Assembly: GCF_037042905.1 (NCBI RefSeq)
Contig: NC_087257.1
Span: 10,781,501 to 10,845,500 of the forward strand
DNA from: Lytechinus pictus
Lineage: Eukaryota > Echinodermata > Echinoidea > Temnopleuroida > Toxopneustidae
Direction: 5' to 3'
Length of the DNA stretch: 64,000 nt
The notes under the pieces are model-generated. The model had not been told where the DNA came from. It searched no databases and worked only from the letters and a program-made list of their open reading frames with translations. The position numbers and the translations under genes are program-made. This document shows positions 44,701-52,292 of this stretch, piece by piece; the stretch's first letter is position 1, and every line of letters starts with the position of its first letter.

Positions 44701-46674
44701 ATACACAAGGTTTACTACTTAAATTCATGTCGCAAAAATAATACCAAGGTGCAAATCAGGTACTTTTCCACCCCAAATATTTTAGTTTCTTTATACAAAC
44801 ATGACAAATGAAATTATCGTCTTAATGATTCTCTATATTACTATTGGTTATCGCAGTAGGTATATTCTAAGACGATCTATGTATAACATACATGTAGTCA
44901 ATGAGAGTTTTCTATACGGCTAGGTGATGTCAATGGCCGAGATAATATGGGGGGGGGGCTGAATCACCCCCTTCCAGTCTGCTTAGTCGTCAAAATTGCC
45001 CAGTCTTCTTAGGGTTAACCCACATAAACTCACATCATGTTTTCTTAATGAAATTTTAGCCATGTGGATGGATCGATGTTTCCATAGCATTCGGCTTGCA
45101 GAACCAAAAGTTCTACTCCCACATTTCGGAAGGCTGTTATAGATGATGACGTGATCCTATATAGGAATAAGAGAGCAATATTGAATATTATTCGGAATAT
45201 AAACTTGAATATATAGGAAAAAAGATCAAATGACAAGGGTTAATGATATCTGGGAATCTTTAAATTGCATCAATCATTATTGAAAATGCATACTTGTGAT
45301 GATGTTATCTATGCTTTGCATGTCCCATTATCAGTCAAGTTTTAGATTCTTGTCCTTACACATCAATGTCTCGAATATAACTATAGGCCCACTCTAATGT
45401 TTAATTAAAATTACACTTGAAACTCGGAATAGAGTAAAACAATCAAGAAATCGAGAAGTCAATCAAGAAATCAATAATTTTATCAATCACTCAAATAATC
45501 AATGCACCAATCAATCAACCGATAAATCAAGCATTCAACTAATGCGTCAATCAAACCATCAATCAATCAATCAATCAATCAATATCAACCCCAAATTAAG
45601 CAGCTTAACTCAACTCACTGTTCCATGGACAACACGGCCGTATCTTGATTCTTCCCGTTGAGTGGTGATTGCGTTTTCTGTTGAGGTGTTTTTATTCAAA
45701 GATGAATTTTCTTCTTTGAAGTAAAAAAAAAGTACAAGTGCACGTAATGAATCAACAGAAAACAAAATCATTAATGTTCGTAAAAGCAGACACAGAAGGA
45801 CAGCATCAATTGCAAACGTAGAGAAACCCTTTCCCTGGCGATATGTTTTTAAGGGTCCTAGAGAACTCACCGAAACCCTATAATACCCGACAAGAAAACT
45901 CATAAATGATAATCATTCAGGATTTGTAACATCTAAAATAATTATACAAGCGCTCTACGCTTAGAAATGTACGCTGTACTCTTACTTTGCAAGGTGAATA
46001 CCACGAAGGAAAAGGAGGAGGAGAAGAAGAAGAAGAAGAAAGAGGAGGAGGATAAGAAGAAGAAGAAAAAAAGGAAGAAGAAGAAGAAGAAGAAGGAGAA
46101 GAAGAAGAAGAAGAGGAAGAAGAAGAAGAAGAATAAGAAGATGATGATGAAGAAGAAGAAAAGAACACGAAAAAGAAGAAAAGGAGGAGTTTGACAAAAA
46201 CTCTATAAAAAACAAACATAGCAAGAATGAATATGTAGATCTATTAAGAATTTGTTGGCAGAAAGATTACAATGAAAAGAGAGAGAAAAAATATGACTAA
46301 CAACTATTTTCAAACCTTCACAGAAAATCTTGGAGACAACTTCTGCGATAAGCGCTATACGGATACTGTATAAATATTAGTGATCAGTGCCCTCTGATGC
46401 AAATTTGACTATGTAGATCAACACTACGGACAATTTAGAAAACTTATGGAGTTACAAATTATAATGATTCAAATCAGACTACTTCTCGTATTAAAAAATA
46501 CAATTCCTGACCTGAAATGCCTTTTGTATGCAATCTCTTCGCCTCCTTTGATAAGACTTGGACATAACTGAATCCAGCTCCATCTTCGAATAAGTTCAAA
46601 TACTCAGACATAATAAGAATACAGGCGATAAAAGACAAAATTGCCAATGATATTAGTACATTCCTCTTTGTCAT
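26572..46674 (-). CDS. Uronyl 2-O-sulfotransferase-like enzyme (HS2ST/UST family), 8 exons, 365 aa
   Basis: CDS exons in transcript order: 46,674-46,512; 45,713-45,619; 45,156-45,034; 44,314-44,214; 42,156-42,039; 40,849-40,677; 27,618-27,452; 26,729-26,572. All introns are GT-AG and every phase matches (1,0,0,2,0,2,1), summing to 366 codons including the stop. The product is a type II membrane protein with a short cytosolic tail, one anchor and an Asn/Ser/Thr-rich stem. The catalytic domain has the 5'-phosphosulfate loop IIYNSLPKCGSRT, the 3'-phosphate site INFMRDPVSRMVSAFYY and the late motif WALEQAKLN. This family transfers sulfate from PAPS to the 2-position of uronic acids in heparan or chondroitin/dermatan chains in the Golgi. 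The KCGSRT form and C-terminus look closer to UST than HS2ST. Length is in the family range. The 13-kb sixth intron holds a composite transposon. Confidence 0.85.
26730..27451 (-). other. Sulfotransferase intron 7
   Basis: About 720 bp bounded by GTAAGT and TTCACAG. 27,000-27,360 is GC-richer and open in two plus-strand frames, but the frames overlap and match nothing I know. Confidence 0.6.
27452..27618 (-). CDS. Sulfotransferase exon 7
   Basis: The acceptor ends TCTGACACCAG after a pyrimidine-rich tract; donor CAAA|GTAAGT; phase 2 to 1. Encodes EDRAWALEQAKLNIDKYYTY then IGITEDYEASLRIFEHLLPD, the conserved helix segment near the end of the family fold. It is separated from exon 6 by 13 kb containing the composite transposon. 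Confidence 0.9.
27640..28929. other. Sulfotransferase intron 6, part without recognised elements
   Basis: Homopolymer runs (C8-A15 near 27,892; G10 near 28,152) and AT-rich sequence. A 109-codon minus-strand ORF at 28,482-28,811 has no family motif and no splice-phase support. Confidence 0.4.
28921..28929 (+). repeat. Left target-site duplication of composite copy 1
   Basis: CGCCCGGTC, repeated exactly at 40,249-40,257 just beyond the other terminus. Confidence 0.75.
28930..29105 (+). repeat. Outer left inverted arm, composite copy 1
   Basis: Pairs with 40,139-40,248 (terminal ~110 bp) and then with ~37,705-37,770 (the segment CGTAAGCATTCACGTT to CCCTTACATAG), because the right arm is split by an insertion between those parts. 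Confidence 0.8.
29106..29274 (-). repeat. Split direct repeat B2
   Basis: 169 bp, starting TTATTCCCTAATTCG on the plus strand; it is the same sequence as 29,565-29,733. This is the 3' terminus of the retroelement. Confidence 0.9.
29437..29567 (-). repeat. Split direct repeat A2
   Basis: 131 bp matching 34,969-35,099 (AATAAGACGTCCGTACTGTG at its plus-strand start); overlaps B1 by the three bases TTA. Confidence 0.9.
29565..29733 (-). repeat. Split direct repeat B1
   Basis: 169 bp, same as B2; joined to A2 as expected for a copy of the circle junction of a YR retroelement. Confidence 0.9.
29955..30745 (-). pseudogene. Tyrosine recombinase of the YR retrotransposon, one frameshift
   Basis: The N-terminal part (30,745-30,311) includes the first catalytic Arg in GILRFDEM and ends in KSKTDIYRQGAWV. 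The C-terminal part (30,356-29,955) has PVLALRKYL, the H-x-x-R motif HSLRSGGATAA, the GRWRSETAKDGY segment and its Tyr nucleophile. The catalytic residues are all present. The two parts are in different frames; the join at the C-run 30,327-30,330 needs one more base to read NSPTCPV. The same lesion is in copy 2. Confidence 0.9.
30746..31809 (-). other. Non-coding interval between RNase H and recombinase
   Basis: AT-rich with no long frame and a T-run at about 31,641-31,663. In DIRS/PAT elements a methyltransferase can lie near here; I cannot see one. Confidence 0.5.
31810..32480 (-). pseudogene. RNase H of the YR retrotransposon (broken)
   Basis: 32,480-32,298 carries the first catalytic Asp in FIYSDASPSGCGAWV. 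32,337-31,810 carries VLCDNKGVGSIVNKG, then HVHWAPREENRFADALSR with the late Asp. A frame change near 32,300-32,337 separates them. DIRS-like C-terminal text (GPHTVDRLADD, KYWCPL) follows. Confidence 0.85.
32532..33110 (-). pseudogene. Reverse transcriptase of the YR retrotransposon (broken)
   Basis: Minus strand: GLATATFVFITRFKPIVNHW (about 33,010-32,940), then the catalytic YIDDW at 32,910-32,896 followed by VVLLP, then AGLIPN and the segment 32,777-32,532 (MDWLGIPRE). Frames differ between segments and the upstream RT motifs are decayed. Confidence 0.8.
33935..34186 (-). pseudogene. Gag-like region with zinc knuckle
   Basis: In one frame the minus strand at about 34,026-33,979 reads ERFACGRHGHWRSCPG, a Cys/His knuckle as in gag proteins of DIRS-like elements. 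The rest of gag is not readable. Confidence 0.5.
34969..35099 (-). repeat. Split direct repeat A1
   Basis: 131 bp, same as A2; the 5' terminus of the retroelement on the minus strand, ending GTATTTA on the plus strand. Confidence 0.9.
35100..35570 (+). repeat. Inner left inverted arm, composite copy 1
   Basis: Inverted relative to ~37,130-37,700: shared blocks include TAAACACTTATCAAACTAGC, GACATGTGCTAGGCTA, GAACTTTACGTTT and AGTCTAGATCTAGAG-type text. The arms carry several substitutions, so they are much older than the copying of the composite. Confidence 0.75.
35743..37052. mobile_element. Non-autonomous hAT element nested in composite copy 1 (1,310 bp)
   Basis: Termini CAGTGGCGTAGCTA and inverted TAGCTACGCCACTG, with the 8-bp duplication ATGCACTG at 35,735-35,742 and 37,053-37,060. 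The interior is mostly the GCGAAGCGCGAGC array and a pyrimidine-rich tract; no transposase. Confidence 0.85.
35985..36830 (+). repeat. Diverged array of GCGAAGCGCGAGC units, site 2
   Basis: About eight cores at irregular spacing of roughly 50-210 bp (for example GAGCGCGAAGCGCGAGCG at 35,984, GAGAGCGAAGCGCGAGC at 36,195, GAGCGCGAAGCGCGAGAG at 36,286, GGCGCGAAGCGCAAGC at 36,799). Each is followed by AT-rich text with TTGATATTCTGA- and GACCTAAAA-type motifs. The cores are near-palindromic. Confidence 0.7.
37100..37770 (-). repeat. Inner right inverted arm, composite copy 1
   Basis: Partner of the left arm. It retains the unoccupied sequence CCCTTACATAGTTACATATA (complement of about 37,689-37,708) where the left arm carries the YR retrotransposon. 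It also has an arm-specific AAGGCCAAGGC mini-array. Confidence 0.75.
37467..37565 (+). repeat. Mini-array of CAAGGCCAAGGC units
   Basis: CCAAGGCCAAGGC-type words recur about every 15-25 bp. The left arm lacks them, so the expansion happened only in the right arm, before the composite was copied (copy 2: 59,807-59,908). Confidence 0.7.
37771..40138. mobile_element. 2.4-kb element with CCGCCGG-rich ends, nested in composite copy 1
   Basis: Ends GTAGCGGCGGAT and, inverted, GTACCGGCGGAT; the arm sequence is interrupted between ACCGGT and ACCGGC, giving a probable 5-bp duplication ACCGG. GGCGGATTTGGTTC-type words recur four or more times near both ends. Inside are a foldback MITE (39,086-39,556) and AT-rich sequence; no protein family recognised. 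Confidence 0.65.
39086..39556. mobile_element. Foldback MITE inside the 2.4-kb element
   Basis: Inverted arms with GGTGGGCTGATGATGTCACA and AACAAATAATAAAGTTATTG. It is the same family as 11,190-11,800; the right terminus is shortened. Confidence 0.7.
40249..40257 (+). repeat. Right target-site duplication of composite copy 1
   Basis: CGCCCGGTC, identical to 28,921-28,929. Confidence 0.75.
40258..40652. repeat. Imperfect palindrome around the composite's right flank
   Basis: GACAATCGCGTAACCCGACC (about 40,259) and GGCCGGGTTACGCGATTG (about 40,639) are inverted. The composite inserted at the left edge of this small element, which also contains a MITE at 40,321-40,487. Confidence 0.5.
40321..40487. 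mobile_element. 167-bp palindromic MITE
   Basis: TGGGTGTTTCATAAAGCTGT at the left and its complement at the right; internal TAAAGTTACGCATGAC and inverted GTGCGTAAAGTCATTC. No coding capacity. Confidence 0.7.
40677..40849 (-). CDS. Sulfotransferase exon 6 (cysteine-rich segment)
   Basis: Acceptor CTAATTTTTTTCAG, donor CCAGA|GTAAGC, phase 0 to 2. Encodes a segment ending LCPNVSQCHEPE, which aligns with the family's Cys-containing stretch just before WALE-AKLN. The first half (RFKMSLTGGKDPSC) fits the family poorly, so a small additional exon between exons 5 and 6 or another acceptor is possible. It lies 24 bp from a palindromic repeat ending at 40,652. Confidence 0.75.
41245..42025 (-). mobile_element. 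LINE 3' fragment in sulfotransferase intron 5
   Basis: The minus-strand ORF 42,015-41,563 is the C-terminal end of a non-LTR retrotransposon RT (WGSTYKSSLNCIFYTQKMAV, then EHRYPTRQKEGRQVHLPKL, then SDYWNNVPLAIK). A 3' UTR and a tail that reads as ATCAAA repeats (about 41,285-41,245) follow. It is 5'-truncated right next to the donor of sulfotransferase exon 5. Confidence 0.85.
42039..42156 (-). CDS. Sulfotransferase exon 5 (3'-phosphate-binding site)
   Basis: Acceptor TAGTCAGAG, donor AAG|GTGATT, phase 2 to 0. Encodes PVHINFMRDPVSRMVSAFYY then TRFGDNNRKRR, the conserved Arg/Ser PAPS-binding segment. Its donor lies about 15 bases from the broken end of a LINE fragment. Confidence 0.9.
42290..42550. 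mobile_element. MITE, ACGATTGATC family, copy 3
   Basis: Left CCCATCAATCGCAACTATGG and right GGATCAATCGTATCTCTTTG are diverged inverted ends; internal CACTGATGGATTTCCATAG matches copy 1. Confidence 0.6.
42551..43125. other. Unassigned sequence
   Basis: AT-rich, then purine-rich (43,000-43,110). No gene or clear repeat recognised. Confidence 0.35.
43130..43400. repeat. Unnamed foldback family (TTTTCGACAAAG arms), site 2
   Basis: GACAAAGCAGCCTTTGTCGA (43,208-43,227) on the left; GACAATTTGCAACATTTCGT and AATTTTCGGCAATGACC on the right. It aligns with 14,200-14,480 and with the flank 62,594-62,745. Confidence 0.5.
43401..44213 (-). other. Part of sulfotransferase intron 4
   Basis: No exon with matching phase and no recognisable repeat was found here. 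Confidence 0.4.
44214..44314 (-). CDS. Sulfotransferase exon 4 (catalytic His region)
   Basis: Acceptor CTAACAAACAG, donor CATAT|GTGAGT, phase 0 to 2. Encodes NRYPNEREILEFMESIEAPT then FCQGHGYFATSDH. The GH of QGHGYF aligns with the catalytic His of the family's GHV/RHVHF segment; the accompanying second His found in relatives appears as Gln or Tyr here. Confidence 0.85.
45034..45156 (-). CDS. Sulfotransferase exon 3 (5'-phosphosulfate-binding loop)
   Basis: Acceptor CCTATATAG, donor GAT|GTGAGT, 41 codons in phase 0. It reads DHVIIYNSLPKCGSRTFGSA, the nucleotide-cofactor loop with the catalytic-type Lys. This exon identifies the family. Confidence 0.9.
45420..45590 (+). repeat. (ATCA)n-like microsatellite in sulfotransferase intron 2
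   Basis: Imperfect CAATCAAGAAATCA-type sequence passing into uninterrupted AATC repeats near 45,558-45,585. Confidence 0.75.
45619..45713 (-). CDS. Sulfotransferase exon 2 (stem)
   Basis: Acceptor preceded by a strong T-tract (ACTTTTTTTTTACTTCAAAG); donor ACA|GTGAGT. It encodes the stem ENSSLNKNTSTENAITTQ, with possible glycosylation sites, then YGRVVHGT. Phase 1 in and phase 0 out, matching both neighbours. Confidence 0.75.
46006..46190 (+). repeat. (AAG)n microsatellite in sulfotransferase intron 1
   Basis: Purine-only AAG/GAG repeats with few interruptions. Low-complexity ORFs on both strands here are artefacts of the repeat. Confidence 0.85.
46512..46674 (-). CDS. Sulfotransferase exon 1 (N-terminus and membrane anchor)
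   Basis: ATG at 46,674 gives MTKR, then the hydrophobic anchor NVLISLAILSFIACILIM, then a stem start (SEYLNLFEDG). It ends at TTTCAG|GTCAGG, phase 1. A TTACAG just upstream of the ATG could be the acceptor for a 5' non-coding exon. The open frame extends further upstream, so a longer N-terminus cannot be excluded. Confidence 0.75.
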
Positions 46675-46679
46675 TTCTG

Positions 46680-47060
46680 TAATGTATGTTGTATCGTCTT
46701 GAAGAGATGTTATGATTCCATATTGAGATCCAATCAATGCAGGTTTAGCCCGAAATGTATCATTTACAACGGCGACGGGAGAGGAACCAGAGGATCGAAC
46801 TAATTACATGTGTACAACCAACCAACAGATCATGGTCCTGAATACGAAATAAATCTTATCCCCCAAGTTGTTACCGAACAAGCCCTTTTCATGTTTGGTT
46901 GTCCTAATATTTGCACGACGATGAAAAGTTCGGATGACAATAGAGGTTCTGCTAGACTTGCCTCAGGACATTTGTGACAAAACCATGGTTCCATCGAGCA
47001 GTTGGGGTTGCCCTCGCAAGTACATGGCTTCATCGTCTCGGATATTTATTCTTCGGTGCC
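46680..47060. other. Upstream flank of the sulfotransferase gene
   Basis: An acceptor-like TTACAG sits just before the start codon. A 67-codon minus ORF with several Cys (46,830-47,033) could be exonic but lacks support. No promoter motif was identified. Confidence 0.35.
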
Positions 47061-47061
47061 A

Positions 47062-47200
47062 CACGGGTCGTGTGGTCCAGTGGTTATAGAGCATTGGACT
47101 CATAATTGCAAGGTTGTGAGTTCGAATTCGTACTCTGCCATTGTCTGCACTTTGATCAAAAGACCCAAGAGAGTAATATATGTCGTCTTTAAGGTCAGTG
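47062..47200 (+). mobile_element. tRNA-derived SINE, Met-like head
   Basis: Plus strand: A-box-like TGGTCCAGTGGTTATAGAGC (47,072-47,091), anticodon-arm-like GGACTCATAATTGC, B-box-like GGTTGTGAGTTCGAATTC (47,113-47,130), then a body with GATCAAAAGACCCAAGAG. Mismatches in the arms and the attached body argue against a functional tRNA. Confidence 0.6.
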
Positions 47201-48381
47201 ACTATGACTGATGAATTTAGACGTAAAATGTTTCCTTATATACCAGCTTGGCGTTTACCAGCAAAAAGCTGTCCTTCCGAGTTCCTACGGGAATTACCAT
47301 AAAAAAGAAACAGATCTATTATTGATGGGGATTGGGATGGGAGCTGTGCGACATAAACACTATGCAAAGTTTATTATATCGTATTTAATCTTCATTAAAT
47401 CAAATATTGTTATTAAAAATGTAATGCTAAACAACTATTGTAAATTTCATATCAGCGTTGCGTCATCATCTCATTTATTTTTCTGCAGAGTCAATTCTGT
47501 GTCGGAATGATGTGATATCAGCTAGAAATTTATCCAGTAGTCAATTGGAAACGAGTCATTTTAAACCCGAAACAGGACTGACTCCAAGCTGGCGAAATTC
47601 CGAGTCAAATTTAACTCACAATAATCCTGATCAACAATTTGAAATATTAAAATGTTGGGAAACATACTGTTCACACATGTTGGGTATGTATCTTGGTAAA
47701 TCCAATATTTGCGTTTGGGCAAAGTTTACGGAGAAAATACCGTTAAAAATCCTGAAAAATTTTACAGCCGCGGAAATTCATCGTATTTTTTATACTGTCA
47801 GGGGCCGCAGGCCACCAGAGGAGGGGGGTACCGATAGGCGAATACAGACCTATAATTTTCAAGTAGTTAGAAAAGGAGGGGCAAATCATGAAAAATTCAT
47901 AATTTTATCATAAACTTCATAATTTTTTTTTTAATCTATGGTCAGGGGCCGTGGAGCCACCGGAGGAGGGGGGGGGGGCACATGTAGGGCTGGCTCATAA
48001 TCATAGACCTTTGATTGTCAAGTATAGTGAGAAAGGGAAGGGCAAAAGACTCCTAAAAAGAGGAATAGGCCGACAGAAAGAAGCAAGGAAAGTACAAAAA
48101 CAAAAGAGTATCATCTCCAGGTCATCTTGCTCCTATCAACATATCCTGTAATCATGGTTATAGTCCCTGCTTAATGATTTAAAAATTCTGGCACTTTTTA
48201 ATGGCTGCGATGAGAATCGAAAAATATTATGATTATTGATTGCTTCGATTTATCCGAGAACAACAAACAAAGAACCACGAAATCGGTAATTACCGTGGAT
48301 CAGTAAGATTTATCTGTTATTCTGACAATTATGCATCTCCATAAGCAAGATTATCCCTACTCATCTCGACTTCATCACCTC
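47201..48381. repeat. Unassigned sequence with a two-unit direct repeat
   Basis: GTCAGGGGCCG, then GAGGAGGGGGG, occurs at about 47,799 and again at about 47,941; the units of ~100 bp are diverged. A 151-codon plus-strand ORF ending at 47,913 has no motif I recognise and runs into the repeat. Confidence 0.4.
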
Positions 48382-48383
48382 TA

Positions 48384-49197
48384 CAGTGCGTCCCAGAAAA
48401 AACGAAACCGAGATTAAGCGACGATTTATCATAACTTAATCACAAATACAATAGACAAATGACCTACCAATGTAAAGCTTAGAATCTCCTCTTTCATCTG
48501 ATATTACTTAGAGTATTCCTTATTCACGCATGAGTGAGCGAAAACAATTTGAAGACAGGATACCAAAAAATCATTTGGCGGGGGGTATCTGAATTTCAAA
48601 AAGAAAATCACATGCCTAAATAGTTCAATATCTGCTCTTTTATTTGATACCTTAATCACAAGAAATGGAAAAAGTTATGTTCCCTCGATACAATGCTTGT
48701 ATTTCCATAATTTCATTAAATAAACGTGTTTTCACCGGTTTCCCACAGAAGCTATCGCATGGCTAACAAAAGACTTAATGCATGGCTGATCGTCAACAAA
48801 AGGGAGTGTCGAGTGAGTTTGAACGCTAGCCTGTAAAACCTCTTCACAAGTTTATGAAATTATTTAAATTCAAGCCTTATTTCAAATAACCAGAACTTTG
48901 TTTTTTCTTGACCATTTTCTGTAATTGAGGTATCAAATAAAAGAGCAGATATTGAACTTTTTAGGCATGTGATTTTCTTTTTGAAATTCAGATACCCCCC
49001 GCCAAATGATTTTTTGGTATCCCCTCTTCAAATTGTTTTTGCTCACTCATGCGTGAACAAGGAATAATCTAAGTAATATCAGATGAAAAAGGAGATTCTA
49101 AGCTTTACAATGGTTAGGTCATTTGTCTATTTTATTTGTGTTTAAGCTACGATAAATCATCGATAAATCTCGGTTTCGTTTTTTGTGGGACGCACTG
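48384..49197. mobile_element. Mariner-like MITE (814 bp), TA-flanked
   Basis: Termini CAGTGCGTCCCAGAAAAAAC and inverted GTGGGACGCACTG with TA on both sides (48,382-48,383 and 49,198-49,199). The inverted arms extend about 320 bp (shared GATATTACTTAGA, CCCGCCAAATGATTTTTTGG). No transposase. Confidence 0.85.
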
Positions 49198-49199
49198 TA

Positions 49200-50090
49200 T
49201 AGTTGTAAATTGCCAAGAACCCCACTTATCAACACCAAGTGCCTACGTTAACATTTGAATTCAGATCACTTAATCTCAGCGTACTTGATGATGATCTAAA
49301 TTCCATTTCGCTGAGATGATAATTATGAAAGGCAATACAAAGCTTGAGACTCTCATAAGTCTAATGGTTTTTAAGTATGTATATTGTCAATATTATTTCA
49401 CCTATATTAGGCAAGCTGTTAAAGAAAATGCTCTCCCAGTTTAGTTTCGCATTCTACGGTAATGATGTGGTTTTTCAAAGATATGCCAATCATAGAGGGT
49501 ATTAGATATGAATATCTCATTAAACACAAGCTGCTTGATTTAGTTTTGAAATGTGATATCATTAAAAGATTGTTGTTTTTTGTAAAATGCAGATTACATA
49601 ATAATTCTAATGTTGAGTTCTCTTTATGTTGGCGAACTCAAGATTAATTTCATTTCATTTTACTTATTTAATCAAAATATTTTTCTTTCATATGAGCAAT
49701 TATTCACTGATATCTAGTCGTAAACTTAATATTTTAATTGAAATCACAAAAATTGTCAAAATATGTATTATTGCAGTATGTATGAAAAAATGTGACCTAA
49801 TTGCTTCTTCGCCCTTTTCTCTCTGTTTCCCTTCCACCATCAATTTCTTCTCTTCTCTCTCTCTCTGCCTCTCTTCTCTCTTCCACTATTTCTATTCCTT
49901 TCTGCTTTCCAATTCATTTCCTCTATCCACTCATATTTACATGTATTTCGAATATTTTTCAATTTTTTTTTATTGACCAGTGAGTATCGATTCAAATTCA
50001 TTTATGATATACTTTGTTACATATATGTCTATATTGAAATTTGTTCGTAGTACTATAAGTTTTTTTACCTTGTTATTGATGACTTTGTTT
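49200..50090. other. Unassigned sequence, possibly the body of a degenerate retroelement
   Basis: AT-rich with a pyrimidine tract (49,795-49,900). It ends at the retroelement-like tail at 50,150. No coding motif. Confidence 0.35.
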
Positions 50091-50171
50091 GAAATGTAAA
50101 CTTTCGCAATTCGGCCTTTGCCGCAAAGAAAGGATTTTTAATAAACCATTTTGAATTGAATTGAATTGAAA
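50091..50171 (+). mobile_element. Retroelement 3' end with TTGAA repeat tail
   Basis: AATTCGGCCTTTGCCGCAAA followed by AATAAACCATTTTGAATTGA and further GAATT units, as at the 3' end of the LINE at 19,840-19,870. Confidence 0.5.
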
Positions 50172-50486
50172 AAGTGATAAGAACGCATGTTACGCAAGGG
50201 GACATTTACCACCTAACAATTTCCTGAGCATCTCGAAATATACACAAGAAGAAGCCATTGGAAGTCTTGCCTGTATTACTCGAATGGAGTTGCAGATCAG
50301 GAGCTGGAGAGAAGACTCGACGTTTCCGGCAGATTGACTGTCAGAATCCAGAAGCCAGCCTTCTGTCATCTACTCAAGCCTCTGTGCCTCTCCAACTCAA
50401 CCAGCCTTCTATACAGTCGAGCCTCTCATCCTGCCTACTACTATATAGCTACCCAAGTTTTCCACTCCTCCTGGTTTGCAGTCCTT

Positions 50487-50963
50487 GTAAAAGGGAAGTT
50501 CACCCTGAGAAAAAGTTTATTGTAAAGATAGCTGAAAAAATAATAAAAAATATTGGTGAAGATTTGAAGAAAATCTATCAAAGATTTAAACAGTTATCAT
50601 ATATATTTTCTTATTAGTGACGTCATTTGCGAGCAGTTTCCCATGCATTGTGAATTTAAAAAAAATCAATAAAATATAATTTTCTCAAGAAATTATCATT
50701 TTTTTTATTGAACCTTCATCAGACAAATTATTTCACACCCGCTCATGGAAATTTTTTTTAGTCATCACGAACCATGAATAAATTGAAATACATGCATTTT
50801 ACATTACATAATATAGGACTGCTCGTATATGACGTCACAAATCAAAAATATAAAATTCGAATAACTTTCTTAATTTTTTTAAATAGATTTCCCTCAAACC
50901 TTCACCAACATTTGTTTGTGCTATTTTAAAACAAACTTTTCGTCAGGGTGAACTCCCCCTTTA
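50487..50963. mobile_element. MITE, CACCCT family
   Basis: Termini AAAGGGAAGTTCACCCTGA and inverted TCAGGGTGAACTCCCCCTTT. Inner inverted GTGACGTCATTTGCGAGCAG and CTGCTCGTATATGACGTCAC. The best preserved copy in the window. Confidence 0.8.
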
Positions 50964-51179
50964 AGGACTACATTCATTTCCGAAAGATAGTCTACTATAA
51001 TATTTGCATCGGCAGATACGTGAGAGAATTTTGTGCGCACGTAAACTCGAAGCCGAACTTTTCGCATTTACCACGGGGAAACCCTTTTTTTTTTTGCTTT
51101 GCTTGTCCAATTTTATACCTGTGTCCATCCCTAAATTTCAGGTGGACCCCTCCTAAATTTGTTGGTTTCCGCCGCCAAT

Positions 51180-51267
51180 GTCTACAACGCACCAATTCCT
51201 TTGAAGATGCAAGTCAAATCACAATGGAGAGCTGATAGGTTTTTGTCGAAAGTTGGTGTCGCGGGAC
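51180..51267 (-). repeat. Left half of the host repeat split by composite copy 2
   Basis: Contains TCACAATGGAGAGCTGATAG and GTTTTTGTCGAAAGTTG, the inverse of 62,660-62,735 on the other side of the composite (TTTTGACAAAAGCCTGTCAG, CTCTCCATTGTGAT). It is a third site of the TTTTCGACAAAG foldback family. Confidence 0.65.
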
Positions 51268-52292
51268 GCGAAATTATTTTTCCCACCGAGTTCTGGACCA
51301 ACATATGAATATTCATAACTTGCGTCTTCGGATTAAGAGTACGCATGCGCGTGGACTTGTCTTGATCAGTGCCGGTCGATCGTAAGCATTCACGTTGCTC
51401 AGAAAAAAATAGCATCGTCAAATTACCCGGTACCCTTACATAGTTATTCCCTAATTCGACTCTCAATCGTGAATAAATTATTTTCAGTCACGCCTCACTA
51501 TCCTTAAGCACAACCAGTGCAACAACATCAACACCTGAAATAGAAAACATTTATATACTTTCCAAAAAACATACCTGTTTCGAGGGGAGCACCAAGCTTC
51601 GACGGCAAGACAGCACGAACGGTACTTACTGACGAATGTACTGAGGCCTCCCTCTGAGTTCAGATCTCGAAGAACTCATCAATGTACTGTACATGCTGTA
51701 AGGCCTATTCATCCATCAGAATTCTCTTTGCTCTATCTTCTTGCATCCAGTCAATCGTCCACATATCCATCCCGAATAAGACGTCCGTACTGTGCTGTGT
51801 CGAACTCGGTCAGTGAATTCCGAATCGTTTAGGAATTCAGACACTCCTCACGCAAGCATTGTTATGCTAATCGGATACTTCTGCTAAGAAAAGAAAATGT
51901 ATTTATTCCCTAATTCGACTCTCAATCGTGAATAAATTATTTTCAGTCACGCCTCACTATCCTTAAGCACAACCAGTGCAACAACATCAACACCTGAAAT
52001 AGAAAACATTTATATACTTTCCAAAAAACATACCTGTTTCGAGGGGAGCACCAAGCTTCGACGGCAAGACAAGCTAAACTTATAGCTCCCCCTCTCAGTC
52101 AATCAAAGAACGGGTAAACAAGAAAATGAGTTACACGACGCAATCATTTCAATTTAACCAACTTTAAATGTATAATGATAATAATACATGTCTCATTCAA
52201 CAATCTCATCGAACGCCTACAATCCATCTTTAACAAAGTTATACGTATAATCATACTAGGCTGAGGCTAATTTACCCGGTATAAAAATAATT

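Noticed and set aside
45917..46224. Ser-rich, Leu-rich and Lys/Glu-rich ORFs
   Set aside because: All are frames of one (AAG)n microsatellite inside a sulfotransferase intron.
46830..47033. Cys-rich 67-codon minus-strand ORF upstream of the sulfotransferase
   Set aside because: It could be an upstream exon (CTCEGNPNC, FCHKC), but I found no consistent splice phase or family match, so it is not annotated as coding.
47072..47142. Functional tRNA gene
   Set aside because: The tRNA-like head has mismatched arms and continues into a SINE-like body; the other two tRNA-like heads are repeated SINE copies.
47458..47913. 151-codon plus-strand ORF
   Set aside because: It runs into a G-rich direct repeat and shows no recognisable motif or splice support.
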